Shown: positions 21,940 through 37,765 of the stretch, piece after piece | Layout of the letters: each line of letters opens with the position of its first letter | Numbering within the stretch: position 1 is the first letter of the stretch | Source of the DNA: Perognathus longimembris pacificus | Taxonomy: Eukaryota > Chordata > Mammalia > Rodentia > Heteromyidae | DNA length: 64,000 nt | Reading direction: 5' to 3' | Assembly (NCBI RefSeq): GCF_023159225.1 | Contig: NC_063171.1 | Location: 39,649,378 to 39,713,377, forward strand | Translations under genes and position numbers: made by a program | The notes under the pieces: generated by a model | Seen by the model: the letters and a program-made list of their open reading frames with translations, nothing else | Told to the model about the DNA's origin: nothing | Database searches by the model: none

Positions 21940-22148
21940 GAGCTGGGATTGTGGTTTAGTGGTAGAGTGCTTGCCTAGCATGCATGAAGCCCTGGGTTCG
22001 ATTCCTCAGTACCACATACACAGAAAAGGCTGGAAGTGGCACTGTGGTTTAAGTGGTAAAGTGCTAGCCTTGAGCAAAAGAAGCCCAGAGACAGTGGCTA
22101 GGCCCTGAGTTCAAGCCCCAGGACTGGCAAAAAAAAAAAAAAAAAAAA
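21940..22148 (+). mobile_element. Dimeric ID SINE
   Basis: A full copy with ATTGTATGTGCT duplications at 21928 and 22151. Confidence 0.95.
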
Positions 22149-22162
22149 AAATTGTATGTGCT

Positions 22163-22305
22163 AAGGATCCCAGTTTGAAGCCTGCTCAGCAGATTCTTAC
22201 CTCTAACTAAATATCAAAAAGCTAAAAATGGATGCATATTGCAAGTGGTAGCATTCCAGCCATGAATAAGCAAGAGCTCAAGGCCCTGAGTTCAAGTGCT
22301 AGTAC
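22163..22305 (+). mobile_element. Old B1-ID composite fragment
   Basis: Diverged B1 end, linker and 3' module. Confidence 0.5.
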
Positions 22306-22722
22306 ATATATGTATGTGTATGCTTATATATGACCTTTACAATGCATTTCCAGTATAGAAAACTATATATACTTGATCCATCCCTTCATTTTTTTTCCCC
22401 AGAAACTCCTCTCACTACAGTATATGCTTTCAGGGATCCCTCCTTCCTTATATAGGATTTCTCCACACCTCAGCTCAGCCTTTCCCTGCTTTTTTAGCTG
22501 GTGTTTTACCTATGGATTGTGAGGCTTTTTCCATATTTCCTCTGAATACCTTCAACTTGGCCGTTCATATGCTCAGGGCTTCTAGGGAGACCGTCTCCAG
22601 GGCCAATTTCTGTAATTTTACAGAAAAAGAAACCAAGGCCTGAAGAAGGAACAGGCTCAGATACTAAAAACCTGCTGACCAGGTTACCTGAGAATATTCA
22701 TAGCAGGCTGAACATAGAAGGC

Positions 22723-22998
22723 AGGGCTGGTGGCGTAGCTTAGTGACAGAATACATGCTTAGTATGTATGAGGCCCTGTGTTCAGTCTTCAGCAAGGGAA
22801 AGAAAGGGGAGGGGAAAAGGGTAAAGGAGAGGAGAAAAGGGGAAAAGAAGAAAATGGTTAGGTATGATAACCCACATCTGCATTCTTAGCACTCAGAAAG
22901 GTGAGGTGGGAGAATCTTGAGTCCCAGGTCAGCTTGGGCTACATAGCAAGACCCTGTGTCAAAAAATAAATAAACAAACAAATAAATAAATAAATAAA
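22723..22998 (+). mobile_element. ID relic (to 22798) and B1 (22857-22998)
   Basis: A diverged ID body with an AAAGGGG tail is followed by a B1 with a TAAA-repeat tail. Confidence 0.6.
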
Positions 22999-23125
22999 GG
23001 ATAAAAAAAGAAAACAGCACAAGGCAGGCAAGCTGAGCCGAAAGTAACAGGCCAGACCTAATTAGAAACCTCAGTCTCTGCCTTGCTGGGAGACTCCAGA
23101 GTAACAAAGGCTTAGTAAACCAACA

Positions 23126-23319
23126 CTGGTCCTGGGCCTTGAACTCAGGGCCTGAGCACTGTCCCTGGCTTCCTTTTGCTCAAGGCTAGCACTCTACCAC
23201 TTGAGCCACAGCGCCACTTCTGGCCTTTTTCTATATATGTGGTGCTGTGTGGAAGAATGGAACCCAGGGCTTCATGTATACAAGGCAAGCACTCTATCAC
23301 TAGGCCATATTACCAGCCC
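23126..23319 (-). mobile_element. Dimeric ID SINE
   Basis: Inverted copy lacking most of its poly-T. Confidence 0.85.
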
Positions 23320-24343
23320 TGAAACAACACTTCTCTCCACCCTCTCACATACATACACCTCCATGACAGTGCGCTACCACCAAAGGTACCCACTGTCTGG
23401 CTTCTTGACTGGTCTGTGGGTCTATGACAGCTTTCAGGTAAGGGCAGAATGTGGGTAACCATCTTCCCCACTCAGCCATTCAAGGCACTGGCCTTGAACA
23501 CAGCAACTAAGAGGAGCAAGTGTCTGGAGACTTCCCCAAACCCTACCCTGTGGCATGGCAGATGTCCTGTGTGGATACCCCCACCCTCCCCCCAAGGCAC
23601 ATGTGCCCACAGCTGGCAAGGCTCTTGCTTCCACATGCCTCTCTTGGGCGTGACGCCCACCAACCATGCCTGGGGTCTGAGGTCTCTCAGATCACCTTCC
23701 AGAACAGCCAGATTCCCAGCTGTCCTCCCTAAAACAAAGCCAGTCTTAATTCCTGCAGAGGGGGAGCCTGTGGTGGGGGCTGTGGTGCCCAGAGGGGGTT
23801 AGGAGGCCTGTTGACATGTTCAGACACAACTCCAGAAGAGGGGCCTGGTAGAGGGCCAGGCCTGAGTCACAGCTGCTGGGTGTATCAACGTGGCATTGTA
23901 CAGTGGAGGAGAAGTCTGGAGCCAGAGGCCAGGGCACAGGGGTCCTGCAGAATCGGCAGCTGGCCTCCTCACCAACCACTGTCTGCAAAGTCCCTGCCCA
24001 AAGTTCACTTCCCATTTTACTATCTCTCTAGAAATCATTCCTGTGTTGTCACAAAATGTAAGGCTAGCCTAAGAAGAAGTCTTAAGTTGGGAAAAAGGAA
24101 GGCTGCTGGCCAAAGGGTGGGGGATCCCAACCAGAAGCTCACTCGGCAGTCCCTTCGTGGGACTTACTGGCCTTCCCTCCGGTGACACATGGGAGAAAGG
24201 GAGCCACACCCCAAGCTCAGGAGAGGAAGTGGGGCGGTAGTGAGGGAGGGCCTAGCAGTTCTGGTCTCACTGCATTCCAGCAAAGCCTGGGAAGATGTAG
24301 CCACCTCTCCCAGCCAGCAGGGGGTGGCAATGGAAGAGCTTTC

Positions 24344-24559
24344 CTTTTTTTTTTTTTTTTTTTTTTTTGCCAGTCCTGGGGTTTGAACGCTGGGCCTAGA
24401 CTCTGTCCCTGAGCCTCTCTGTGCTCAAGGCTAGCACTCTACCATGTGAGCCACAGTAATCACTTTCTGGCTTTTCTGTTTATGTAGTATAGGGGAATCA
24501 AACCCAGGGCTTCATGCACGGTAGGCAAGCACTTCTCCACTAAGCCACATTCCCAGCCC
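24344..24559 (-). mobile_element. Dimeric ID SINE
   Basis: Inverted copy with long poly-T. Confidence 0.85.
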
Positions 24560-25418
24560 AGAAGAAGTCTTTTCTCCTGGCTGCTCCCCAGATCATACAC
24601 CCCTTGAATAAAGAGTCTCTAGCTCCTCTATGCCAGCCATAAAGGGGCGCTACTCGTCCTCCAGCAGAAGCACACTATAGTCTCTCTTGCTGCAACCTAA
24701 ATGAACTTATCAAGGAAAGCCCAGGCTTCAGTCAACTCCTGATTGGATAAGCTTTGAGTCTCTGGTCCACTCTGCACTCTGCCCTCTACCGTGACTCAGC
24801 TCCCCTGCTGGGCCTGGGATCCTAGCCAGAATTATTCCAGGCTATTTCAAGCAGGATTCTGGCTTCCTCTCTCACAGCTAGACTCTCCACTGAGTGGGGA
24901 GACCCCCTTCCCCAAGCTCTGCCCTCTTGCTTAAGGGACAGGGAGGGGACAAGACCTCCTCACAGCCTCAGATTAGGAAATCAATGTAGGTAGAAGGTGG
25001 GCAGGTCAAGGTCACTGTGCACCCCCCCTCTGGCTCTAGGCATGTGGTTTCTAGTCACATGTGCGCTTACCTGACCAGCTCTAGGTACTGTTTTCCTCTA
25101 GAGCCTCCCTTCCAGTCCCCAACTCAGGTGAATCCCTGCCAGTCAGTCATTTCCAGGTCCGGCACTCCCTGTCCTGCTACATGATACTGTCCGGAAAGGA
25201 GAGGCAACTGAAAGAGAACTGTCCTTTCTTACTAGCCACAAAAACAAAGCATATGCCAAAGAGTAATGTCTCAACAATTAACCATTTCTGTCTTTGGGAA
25301 ACTGAATGCAGGTGTTTTTAATTCCACCACTTGTGGGAAATAATTCTATTGAGAATAACACTGGCTACTCTATTCACATTGATTATATTCAGTTTTACTA
25401 CTAGTACCTTAGTATTTT

Positions 25419-25628
25419 TTTTTTTTTTTTTTTTTTTTGGCCAGTCCTGGGCCTTGGACTCAGGGCCTGAGCACTGTCCCTGGCTTCTTCCCGCTCAAGG
25501 CTAGCACTCTGCCACTTGAGCCACAGCGCCGCTTCTGGCCGTTTTCTGTATATGTGGTGCTGGGGAATCGAACCTAGGGCCTCGTGTATCCGAGGCAGGC
25601 ACTCTTGCCACTAGGCTATATCCCCAGC
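25419..25628 (-). mobile_element. Dimeric ID SINE, young subfamily
   Basis: It has the young-type bases and exact CCTTAGTATTTT duplications at 25407 and 25629. Confidence 0.95.
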
Positions 25629-25747
25629 CCTTAGTATTTTAAAGATCTGTTTTCTTGTTCTGTAGGCCATTGTACTACTTTGGAAAATAAGGAATCTCTG
25701 GAGATCTGCTCTAACTTCCTTTTCTTATTATTTATTTATGTATTTGT

Positions 25748-26299
25748 TTTTGAGATAGGGTCTTGATATTCAGCCCAGGTTGTTCTTTTTTCCTTCCTTC
25801 CTTCCTTCCCGCCCATCTTTCTTTCTTTCCTTTTTTTTTTTTTTTTTTTGCCAATCTTGGGCCTTGGACTCAGGGCCTGAGCACTGTCCCTGGCTTCTTT
25901 TTGCTCAAGGCTAGCACTCTACCACTTGAGCCACAGCACCACTTCTGGCTGTTTTCTATATATGTGGTGCTGGGGAATCAAACCCAGGGCTTCATGTATA
26001 CAAGGTGAGCACTCTTGCCACTAGGCCATATTCCCAGCCCCCTTCTCTTCTTTCTTCCTTCCTTTCTTTTTGTGCCAGTCCTGAGGCTTGAACTCAGGGC
26101 CTTGGTGCTGTCCCTGAGCTTTGGTGCTCAAGGCTGGTGTTCTACCACTTTAAGCCACAGCATCACTTCTAGTTTTTGGGTAGTTACTTGGAGAAAAGTG
26201 TTTCATGGACTTTCCTACCTGGGCTGGTTTTGAGCCCTAATCCAAAGATCTCGGCCTCATGAATAGCTAGAATTACAGCATAAGCCATCAGTGCTGGAC
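25748..26299 (-). mobile_element. SINE cluster: B1 remnant, dimeric ID, B1-ID composite
   Basis: A B1 end (25748-25785) precedes a pyrimidine tract. A full inverted dimeric ID follows (25830-26040), then an inverted composite (26064-26299). Confidence 0.75.
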
Positions 26300-27061
26300 C
26301 AGGTTGTCCTTTTCTAGGGAAATCCAGACAGGGGAGGCTATTAGCTCAAGGCCATAGAGCAATTCAGTGACAGAGCTGATCCTAGAACTAGAGACACTGA
26401 CTCAACACATCTACTGTTTTGTTAGTGAATCACACTAACTCTTACAAGAGACAACAGATCCTGTGACTTCCACAAATGTCTCCAAAGAATGCTAGTGCTT
26501 GGTCCATGTCACTTTCAGTACCCTTCTGGGACTCCAAGAAGATAGGATGAAAGCAACTCTCTCCAATGTCCTGGCCTCAGAGATCTCAGGCTTGGCTTCC
26601 GCAGCTGTTAAGTAGTGAGGGGCTATGGAAGAGGAGTGAGCAGCGGGCACAGTTGGTAGGTGAAGGCATCTCCTAGCAGTTGTCATCCCAGCTGTCCCAG
26701 GCTTTAGCCTTGACACTGTGCTGTTGAATCACTGGAGGCAAAACTAGGGCAGGCAATGGGTTCACCCAAGCAATACTCAGACTCCTGAAAGGCAGGTGAC
26801 AGATGCTAGGGGGCCCTGGTCAGAACTAACTGTGAGATCCCTTGGATTCCTTAAGAACTTCCCAGCCTAAGATTTTTTTTCCGTGTTTTCCCTTTCCATG
26901 ACAATATGGACTAGTGTGAAGGAGGTAGGGGAGCTAATACCAGGAGGCATCCTCAAAGGTAAGGGCCTAAGCATCCTCAAAGACCCCCACTGCCACTAAC
27001 CTAAAGGCTCTGCCAAAGGGCACAGGCTCCTTTCAGCCTAGGTAATTCTCATGACAGATTT

Positions 27062-27543
27062 GTTTTGTTTAACTGGTACTAGAACTTGAACTCAGGGCCT
27101 GGGCACTGTCCCTTAGCTTTTTTTGCTCAAGGCTAATATTCTATCACTTGAGCTACACATCTACTTCTGGCTTTTGGTGATTAATTAAAGATAAAGAGTT
27201 TGAGGGGGACATTGGTGGCTCAGACCTGTAATCCTAGCTACTTAGGAGGCTAAGATCTGAGGATAGCAATTCAAAGTCAGTCTAGGCAAGAAAGTCCATG
27301 AAACTCTTATCACCAATTAACTACCAAAATGCCAGAAGTAGAGCTATGGATCAAGTGGCAGATTAGTAGCCTAGAGAAGCTCAGGATAGCACCCAGTCCC
27401 TGAGTTCAAGCCCCAGGATTCACACACATACACACATACACACACACACTTTCAGAAACGTTCTTGCCCAGTCTGGCTTCAAGCTTCAATCATTAGATCT
27501 CAGCCTCCTGAGTAGCTATGATTATAGGAATGAGCCACAGGTA

Positions 27544-27545
<2 letters not shown>
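27062..27545 (-). mobile_element. B1-ID composite SINE, split
   Basis: The 3' module and linker (27062-27200) and the B1 half (27452-27545) flank an oppositely oriented copy of the same family. Confidence 0.7.
27203..27450 (+). mobile_element. B1-ID composite SINE nested in opposite orientation
   Basis: A nearly full copy with a CA-rich tail. Confidence 0.8.

Positions 27546-27597
<52 letters not shown>
27546..27597 (+). repeat. TG microsatellite
   Basis: About 25 TG units adjoin the 5' end of an inverted SINE. Confidence 0.95.
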
Positions 27598-27598
<1 letters not shown>

Positions 27599-27653
27599 AA
27601 CTGGGCATACAACCTTCCTCCCACTACTGCTGACCCTTAATCAAGACAATCTT

Positions 27654-27893
27654 TTGTTGTTGTTAGTGGTGGTCATGGGGCTTGAACTCTGGGCCTGGGT
27701 ACTGTCCCTGAGCTCTTCAGCTCAAGGCTAGCACTCTACCACTTGAGCTACAGTGCCACTTCCAGTTTTCTGGTGGTTAACTGGAGATAAGAGTATCACT
27801 GAGTTTCTTGCCTGGACTGGCTTTGAACTGAGATCCTGAGACCTCAGCCTCCAGAGTAGCTAGGATTACAGGCGTGAGCCACCGGTGCCCAGC
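27654..27893 (-). mobile_element. B1-ID composite SINE
   Basis: A full inverted copy. AATCAAGACAATCTT / AACCAAGACAATCTT flank it as target duplications. Confidence 0.9.
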
Positions 27894-29072
27894 AACCAAG
27901 ACAATCTTAAGACCTAAATCCCAGTCTTCTAGAGCTCATATCTCATGACCTACGGCCTAGCAGTGTTCTCTGTATTTCCAGGTACAGGCTAGGGCAGAGG
28001 CTATTGATCAGTGTTAATAGGCTATGACATTAGAAGTGTCATTAAGGCCTCAGAGCAGAATCTGCAGGCTGCAAGAGTAAGCCTCAGCCACCCCTCCTTA
28101 CCTTACCCCCAGGGGCTTAATGAAAGTCAGAAAGCCTGTGCTCAAGCCCTTACTTATCAGCCCTTTTGTGACCAGGGACAAACCTCTGCTATTCCTGCTC
28201 TGATCAGAGCCTCCATGAATCTGCACCTGAGTCTTCTTGCCTGTCTACATGAGGGCTGAATAAGGCAGGCAATCCAGGAAGTTGTCCAGCGTGAGGGCCT
28301 CCTGAGGGGAAGAGATGCTTCTGCTTTGAGGGCATGGGATCTCCCCATTTCTGACTCAGCTTTCCGCCAGTGGTTCTGTATGTAAAGGCACAGGCCCTGG
28401 CACCATTCTGCAGCCCCAGCCATTACTCTACAATCAAACTGGTATTCCTTTTCCTTGTGCACAGTGCCTGTCCAGAGCCCTGGATCCAGACCACACCAGA
28501 GATTCTACAGAAGGAAGCAGGAAATGAATCCTCGGACTGCAGTGAGGAGAGGGGCAGAAGATGCAGATATTCAGGCCTCCATGCCTCCCTTTTAAGGTAT
28601 CTGTGGTCTCCACCCTGTCTCTTTGGTCTCTCGTAAAGCCACCAGGATAAAAGGAAGGAGGAGACGGAATGAGTCACTCACCCAGCTGTCCTGCCTGTGG
28701 TGGGGCCCAGCTCCAAACTGGACTCCAGGTGGGACTTCCCTCATGCCTTCAACCTTCCCATTCTCCCCACACTAAAGTGTCAAAATCCCTTGGGTGCCAG
28801 AGAAATGGGAAGGGACAGGGAAGAGAAAGGAACAGGAAGGGAAAGGGGAGGGAGGGACAGGGAGGATAGCAGGGTTTTTCTTTGAGTTATAACTAGACAA
28901 GAAGGGACCCCAAATGCCTGGGTGTGGTTGAGGTACCCAGGCTGAGCCAAGGATTGTCACAAAATCTCACAGATAGTTCTGCATCCCAACTCCAAGTCTG
29001 ACCCTGAACTCTGAGTTCTAATTAAACATTAAACTGAAGACCTTCTTTCCAGGCTTTGGTGGGAGGAGTTGG

Positions 29073-29281
29073 TTTTTTTTTTTTTTTTTGGCCAGTCCTG
29101 GGGCTTGGACTCAGGGCCTGAGCACTGTCCTTGACTTCTTTTTGCTCAAGGCTAGCACTCTGCCACTTGAGCCACAGCGCCACTTCTGGCCATTTTCTGT
29201 ATATGTGGTGCTGGGGAATTGAACCCAGGGCCTCATGTATACGAGGCAAGCACTCTTGCCACTAGGCTATACCCCCAGCCC
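29073..29281 (-). mobile_element. Dimeric ID SINE
   Basis: A full inverted copy with exact 16-bp duplications TGGTGGGAGGAGTTGG at 29057 and 29282. Confidence 0.95.
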
Positions 29282-29835
29282 TGGTGGGAGGAGTTGGAAC
29301 AATGTCTTTTTCCTTCCCCAAACTGTTCATTCTAGCCATTTCTCCATATCACTCTGAGTACCACAAATACTAAAATGAATAAGAATTCTGGCTTCTCTTA
29401 CTGTGGACAGAGGAGGACAGACACCACAGCCTGAGTCTTCTCTATTCCTCCCCGACCAGCCTGAGATCCAGGTGTTCAAACCCACCCCCTTTTCCGGAAG
29501 CCCAGCCTCTCCAGCTAAAATCACTGAGGAAGAACAGAAGCAGGTGGCTAAATATAACGAGTACACACATCACACCTGTCCCTACCCCACGTGCGCATGC
29601 ACATACACACATGCCTGGTGTCCCAGGCCTGGACAGCTGCGCCAGGAGGCCCAGGAGACAGATTGGCGTGGCTGGACAATCAAGAGGCTATAGACGCCAT
29701 AGGCCCCATCCCAGAGTGCTTTCCCCAGATCTGTTATGAATATCCTTTGTAAAGATGGGGAGGGGCTGAGAGTTGATGGTTGAGTAGACTAGTTTACAAC
29801 ATTAATTAACTCACCGGGACGTCCCTCCCTTTCTT

Positions 29836-30045
29836 TTTTTTTTTTTTTTTTTTGCCAGTCCTGGGCCTTGAACTCAGGGCCTGAGCACTGTCCCTGGCTT
29901 CTTTTTGCTCAAGGCTAGCACTCTACCATTTGAGCCACAGTGCCACTTCTGGCTTTTTCTATATATGTGGTGCTGGGGAATCGAACCCAGGGCTTACATG
30001 TATACAAGGCAAGCACTCTTGCCACTAGGCCATATTCCCAGCCCT
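29836..30045 (-). mobile_element. Dimeric ID SINE
   Basis: A full inverted copy with exact TCCCTCCCTTTCTT duplications at 29822 and 30046. Confidence 0.95.
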
Positions 30046-31533
30046 TCCCTCCCTTTCTTGCTAACAAGTTGTTCACATGGAAAGAGCAGGTGATCCCTTT
30101 CAAGGAGAAATAAAAGTTGAACCCATCTCCCCACACAACTCTCATCCATCCTTCAGGAGGCTGATGAATCTGCCATTGGTCACCTGGGGCTGGGGTCCAC
30201 TAAGGGTAGAATGCAAAACCATGGATACCTAGAGGGGCTCCTGGAAGAGCATGAATTTAAAGATAATGCAAAGAAAGAGAGAGAAGGAGGAGAGGTTAAG
30301 GCCATCAGTCTGTTAGGGATCTCCAAGCTCCTTCAGTACTCTTTGGCCTGGGTCTACAAAGAAAGGGGAGCAAGGAGAAGGAAGCCAAACTATTGAGGGC
30401 TGAAAGAACAAGGCCCAAACTTCCAGGCTTCCAAAGGCCTTTTTAGAAAAGAAGGTGGAGTCAAGTAGGGTGGGGTAGGGTGAGGCAGGGATGGGTGAAG
30501 TGGGAGTGGCCTAAAGCTTCCAACGGCTGGATTTCAAAAATGTCACTGTATTCCAGCAGTTTAATAAGACAAAGATCAAGACGTCAGTGCTTGAGGATGA
30601 GCCAAAGCAAAGACTGCTCTAGCTTGGCTGGAAAAATAAAAGTGTCTCACCCCAAAGAAGGAGGGAAAGATGGAGCCCCAAGCCTTCGAAAGACACCAGG
30701 CAGAGGGCCAAGTGAGGGGGATGCCCCAGGCCAGGGCATAACACAACTTCCTGAGCTCGGGAGCTTCTGCCCTCAGTCTCCCTCCCTCCTTTGCATTCCT
30801 GGGCCAGGCAGGCCAAGGGCTGTGGGAGCTGCGGGGGTGCTGATCTCCTGGTGCTCTTCTGGTGGGCCTGACAGAACCCCAGTGAGTGAGGTCCCAGGCA
30901 TTCAGGGGGGAGGGAGAGCTTCTCACCTCTTAGAAAGAACCAAGGAAAGGTCATGCCAAAGGAGCCATCACCATGTTTTTGGAGGGGAACAAGGGGCTTG
31001 TCCTGCCTCGGTGACCCTTCTCCAACACCTTTGGGCCAGATGCCGGCTTGGAACTCAATCCTAGTGGGCATCATGTGTTCAGAGCCAGCTTGGATAAAGT
31101 TGGCACAGTGCCAAGCAAGTTATAACAGGACCCTTTCACCCATTCCATTTTGCCCTGGGTGCCCAGAGTTCCAAGACCTGGCAGGGCCAGTTTTGCCTTG
31201 CTGGAGCCCTTCCCCCGCCCGCTCCAGGCTCGGAATGGCTGTTGAATTCCCATCCTGACAGAATGCCGCCCGGGCTCCAGCCTTTACACGGCCGGGATGC
31301 CCCCACCCATCCTCCCCCAGAGACCCCCCTCCCCGCTCTGTCCCGCCGCCTTGACAATTCCCTTCGGCAGTGCCAGTCACGGGCTGGGGACAGTTCTGGA
31401 GAGGGAGGAGACTATACAGCAAAGTTATCAGCTGGCCGGGGCCCTCCGGCTCCCTTCCTGGAACCGGCCCTGGGCGCCGGTCAGCGCGCCCTCTCCACCC
31501 GGCGCCCGGCTCACCGCCACCTGGCCCCACTCA

Positions 31534-34860
<3,327 letters not shown>

Positions 34861-34861
34861 G

Positions 34862-34960
34862 TGGGTCATGAAGGACCAAGTCTTGCTCATCTGTGCCCCT
34901 AGTACTGAACCCAGTATCTGGCACACAAATGGTGGTCAGTGCTCCTTAGAAGAGCAAATG
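34862..34960 (+). mobile_element. L2 3'-end relic
   Basis: CTTGCTCATCTGTGCCCC and AACCCAGTATCTGGCACA follow the L2 3' end. Confidence 0.5.
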
Positions 34961-35123
34961 CATCTTGCTTCTCTGTTTCTCAGGTGAATGACTATGGCTT
35001 CATTTCTTCATATGTAGAATGGGGATGTTCTTCTAGGAAGTAACATGCATTTGAAGGAAGAATGCTTGCAGAAGATGGGTTTAGAGACTTACAGAAACAC
35101 ATTATGTATAAATGGAGAATTCA

Positions 35124-35329
35124 GGGGCTGGGAATATGGCCTAGTGGCAAGAGAGCTTGCCTTGTATACATGAAGCCCTGGGTTCGATTCCCCAGCACCA
35201 CATATATAGGAAACGGCCAGAAGTGTTGCTGTGGCTCAAGTGGCAGAGTGCTAGCCTTGAGCAAAAGGAAGCCAGGCACAGTACTCAGGCCCTGAGTTCA
35301 AGGGCCAGGACTGGCAAAAATAAATAAAC
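35124..35329 (+). mobile_element. Dimeric ID SINE
   Basis: A full copy with exact AAATGGAGAATTCA duplications at 35110 and 35330. Confidence 0.95.
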
Positions 35330-35362
35330 AAATGGAGAATTCACTCATTCAAAAAGTATTTG

Positions 35363-35496
35363 TTAGCTGGTCATGATGGTTCATGCCTTTAACCTAAGCT
35401 ACTTGAGAATAGAGGCAGGAAAACTGAGAGTTCCCAACCAGCCCGGGCAAAGTTTGTGAGACCCTGCCTCAAAAAAAAAAAAAAAAAAAAAAAAAA
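35363..35496 (+). mobile_element. B1-type SINE
   Basis: A B1 with a 26-base A-tail. Confidence 0.75.
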
Positions 35497-35945
35497 GGAT
35501 AGCTGGGCTATCTCACACCTATAATCCCAGTTAAGGAGGAGAGGAGTCTGAGATCTAAAGCCAGCCCTGGCAGGAAAGTTCATGAGACTTTTTGTTTTGT
35601 TTTGTTTTTGTTGCCAGTCCTGGGGCGTGGACTCAGGGCCTGAGCACTGTCCCTGGCTTCTTCTTGCTCAAGGTTAATACTCTACCTCTTGAGCCACAGC
35701 TCCACTTCTGGCTTTTTTCTATATATGTGGTGCTGAAGAATCGAACCCAGGGCTTCATGTATAAGAGGTGAGCACTTTACCACTAGGCCATATTCCCAGC
35801 CCCAGTTCATGAGACTTTTATCTTCAATTAACTACCAAAAAGCTGGAAGCAGAGTTGTGGCTCAAGTGATAGAGTGTTAGCGTTAAGCACAAAATCTCAG
35901 GGGCAGCACTCAGGCCTTGAGTTCAAGTCCCAGGACCAGCACAAA
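35497..35945 (+). mobile_element. B1-ID composite SINE, split
   Basis: The B1 half (to 35592) and linker plus 3' module (35804-35945) rejoin once the inverted insert is removed. Confidence 0.85.
35593..35803 (-). mobile_element. Dimeric ID SINE nested in the previous element
   Basis: A full inverted copy with exact AGTTCATGAGACTTTT duplications at 35577 and 35804. Confidence 0.95.
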
Positions 35946-35960
35946 GAAAAAGATTTTTTA

Positions 35961-36215
35961 AAATGCTGGAAGTGTGGCTCAAATGGTACAGAACTTGCTT
36001 AGCATGACTGAAGCTCTGGGTTCACTCTTCAGTATTGAAAAAAAAACATTTAATTTAATTGAATACCTACTATGTGTTAAACAACTTACGAGACACTAGG
36101 GATACAGCAGTGACTAAAATAAATGAAAATTGGGACTGGGGATATGGCTCAATGGTACAGCACATGCCTAGTATGTGCAAGGCCCTGACTTCCATCTCCA
36201 GCTCCAAAAAAGCAA
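35961..36215 (+). mobile_element. Two ID-type elements
   Basis: ID bodies at 35961-36048 and 36130-36215, both monomeric and diverged. Confidence 0.65.
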
Positions 36216-36244
36216 AACCCAAAGAAAACAGAAAAATAGACATG

Positions 36245-36480
36245 GAGCCGGGTGCCAGTGGTTCACACCTGTAATCCTAGCTACTCAGGAGGATGAGATC
36301 TGAGGCTCTCAGTCCAAAGCCAGCACAGGCAGGAAAGTCAGTGAGACTCTTATTTCCAATTAACCACCAGAAAATCAGAAGTGGTGCTATGGCCCAAGTG
36401 GTAGAGTGCTAACCTTGAGCTGAAGAGCGCAGAGACAGTGCCCAGGCCCTGAGTTCAAGCCCCATGATAGAAGGAGAGAG
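36245..36480 (+). mobile_element. B1-ID composite SINE
   Basis: A full copy ending in a short GA run. Confidence 0.85.
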
Positions 36481-36639
36481 AGAGAAGCAAATCCTTATCT
36501 TCATGGAACTGACATTCCATTAGAGAGAGAGAGCAATGAATAAAAGATAAAAATTATTGTTTGTTAGATGGTGATAAATGCTATGAGAATAAAAATTAAA
36601 AACTGATAATTATCAGTGAATCATTTACCCTTTTATGGC

Positions 36640-36795
36640 CTTACTAGTTGTGCATTTTCACATACATTCCCACCTTGGTCCACAAAACAGCTTCATGGGT
36701 TTGAAATAGTTTCCCTACTTTACAGGTGAGGCTAACTTTCCCAACACTCGATAGTAAGTCTCAGATCTTGGACTTGACAGCCTAGTCCAAGTGAG
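36640..36795 (+). mobile_element. MIR relic
   Basis: TTTCACATACATTCCC, CTACTTTACAGGTGAGGC and the CTCAGATCTTGGAC end follow MIR order. Confidence 0.55.
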
Positions 36796-37141
36796 GACAC
36801 ACTTTGCTATCTTCTGCTACTTTGGCTGGACATGTGGGAGGTTCGCATCATGGGCTGATGCCAGGAGAAAATCTGTGCAGAGGTGCCAAGTAGGAAAGGG
36901 CTGACTGTGCAGCCTGCCATGCTGAAGGAGAATAGGAAGCCACGAGAGGGGGTAGAGAGACAGGAGAAGTGGGAGGTGCAGGGAAGGATCTGTTGCTAGG
37001 CTAGAGTCTGAGGAAGAAGGTTCTAGCTGCTTGATAGGGCTTGGGGTTGATGAAAGAAGGGAAAGACTGAGACCAGCAAGGAAAGAGGTAGAGGCAGAAA
37101 CAGAACATAGTAGCACATACCATTTGTTCCTGCTACTCAGT

Positions 37142-37157
37142 GGGGGGGGGGGGGGGT
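37142..37157 (+). repeat. Homopolymer of about 16 G
   Basis: A G run following a short SINE-like stub (about 37100-37140). Confidence 0.85.
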
Positions 37158-37267
37158 AGGAGGGAAGAGACTGGCTTTGGCAAGAAATAAGCCAAAAGTA
37201 GAGTGAGCTCTACAGAGGGATGGAACTTAAAGGCATCCAGAGGCATAATAATGATTCATATAGGAAA

Positions 37268-37395
37268 TATTTGTGGGGCACCTACTAGTTTTAGGCACTA
37301 GATATTTGCATTATCTTGCCAAATGTATAAGACTTATTTTACCGATGAAGAAATTAAACCCCAGGGAGGTTAAATTATTCATGGAAGGCAGGGTT
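37268..37395 (+). mobile_element. MIR relic
   Basis: GGGGCACCTACTAGTTTTAGGC, then a TTATTTTACCGATGAAG core. Confidence 0.65.
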
Positions 37396-37544
37396 TCCTA
37401 ACTTTGGTACAATGGACTTTTCAGGCCAGGTAATTCTGGGGAAGAGTCTGTGCACAGTGAAACGTTGTGCAGCATCCCTGGCTTCTATTCATGACATGCC
37501 AGTCAACCGTCCCCAGTTTTGACAATCAAAAAATGTTTTCAGTC

Positions 37545-37765
37545 AGGCAGTTCAGACTATCATCTGAGCTATTCAGGAGGCTTAGATCTATAGAGGATTG
37601 AAGTTTGAAGACAGCCCAGGCAGAAAAGTCCTAAGAACTCCATCTTCAGCTAACTAGCTTAAATACCAGACTAGAAGTCTGGCACAAATGGTAGAGAACA
37701 GCTGTGAGCTAGAAAGCAAGGGGAGAAAATAAAGACCTGAGTTTAAGTCCGGGAGAGGGCAAAAC
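37545..37765 (+). mobile_element. Old B1-ID composite SINE
   Basis: A diverged but complete order of B1 half, linker and 3' module. Confidence 0.6.

Noticed and set aside
23988..24015. Alternative Met-Gly start (MGSELWAG) considered as the lamin C2 exon
   Set aside because: It has no Gly-Asn start and no donor in the right phase; the 21214-21233 candidate meets all conditions.
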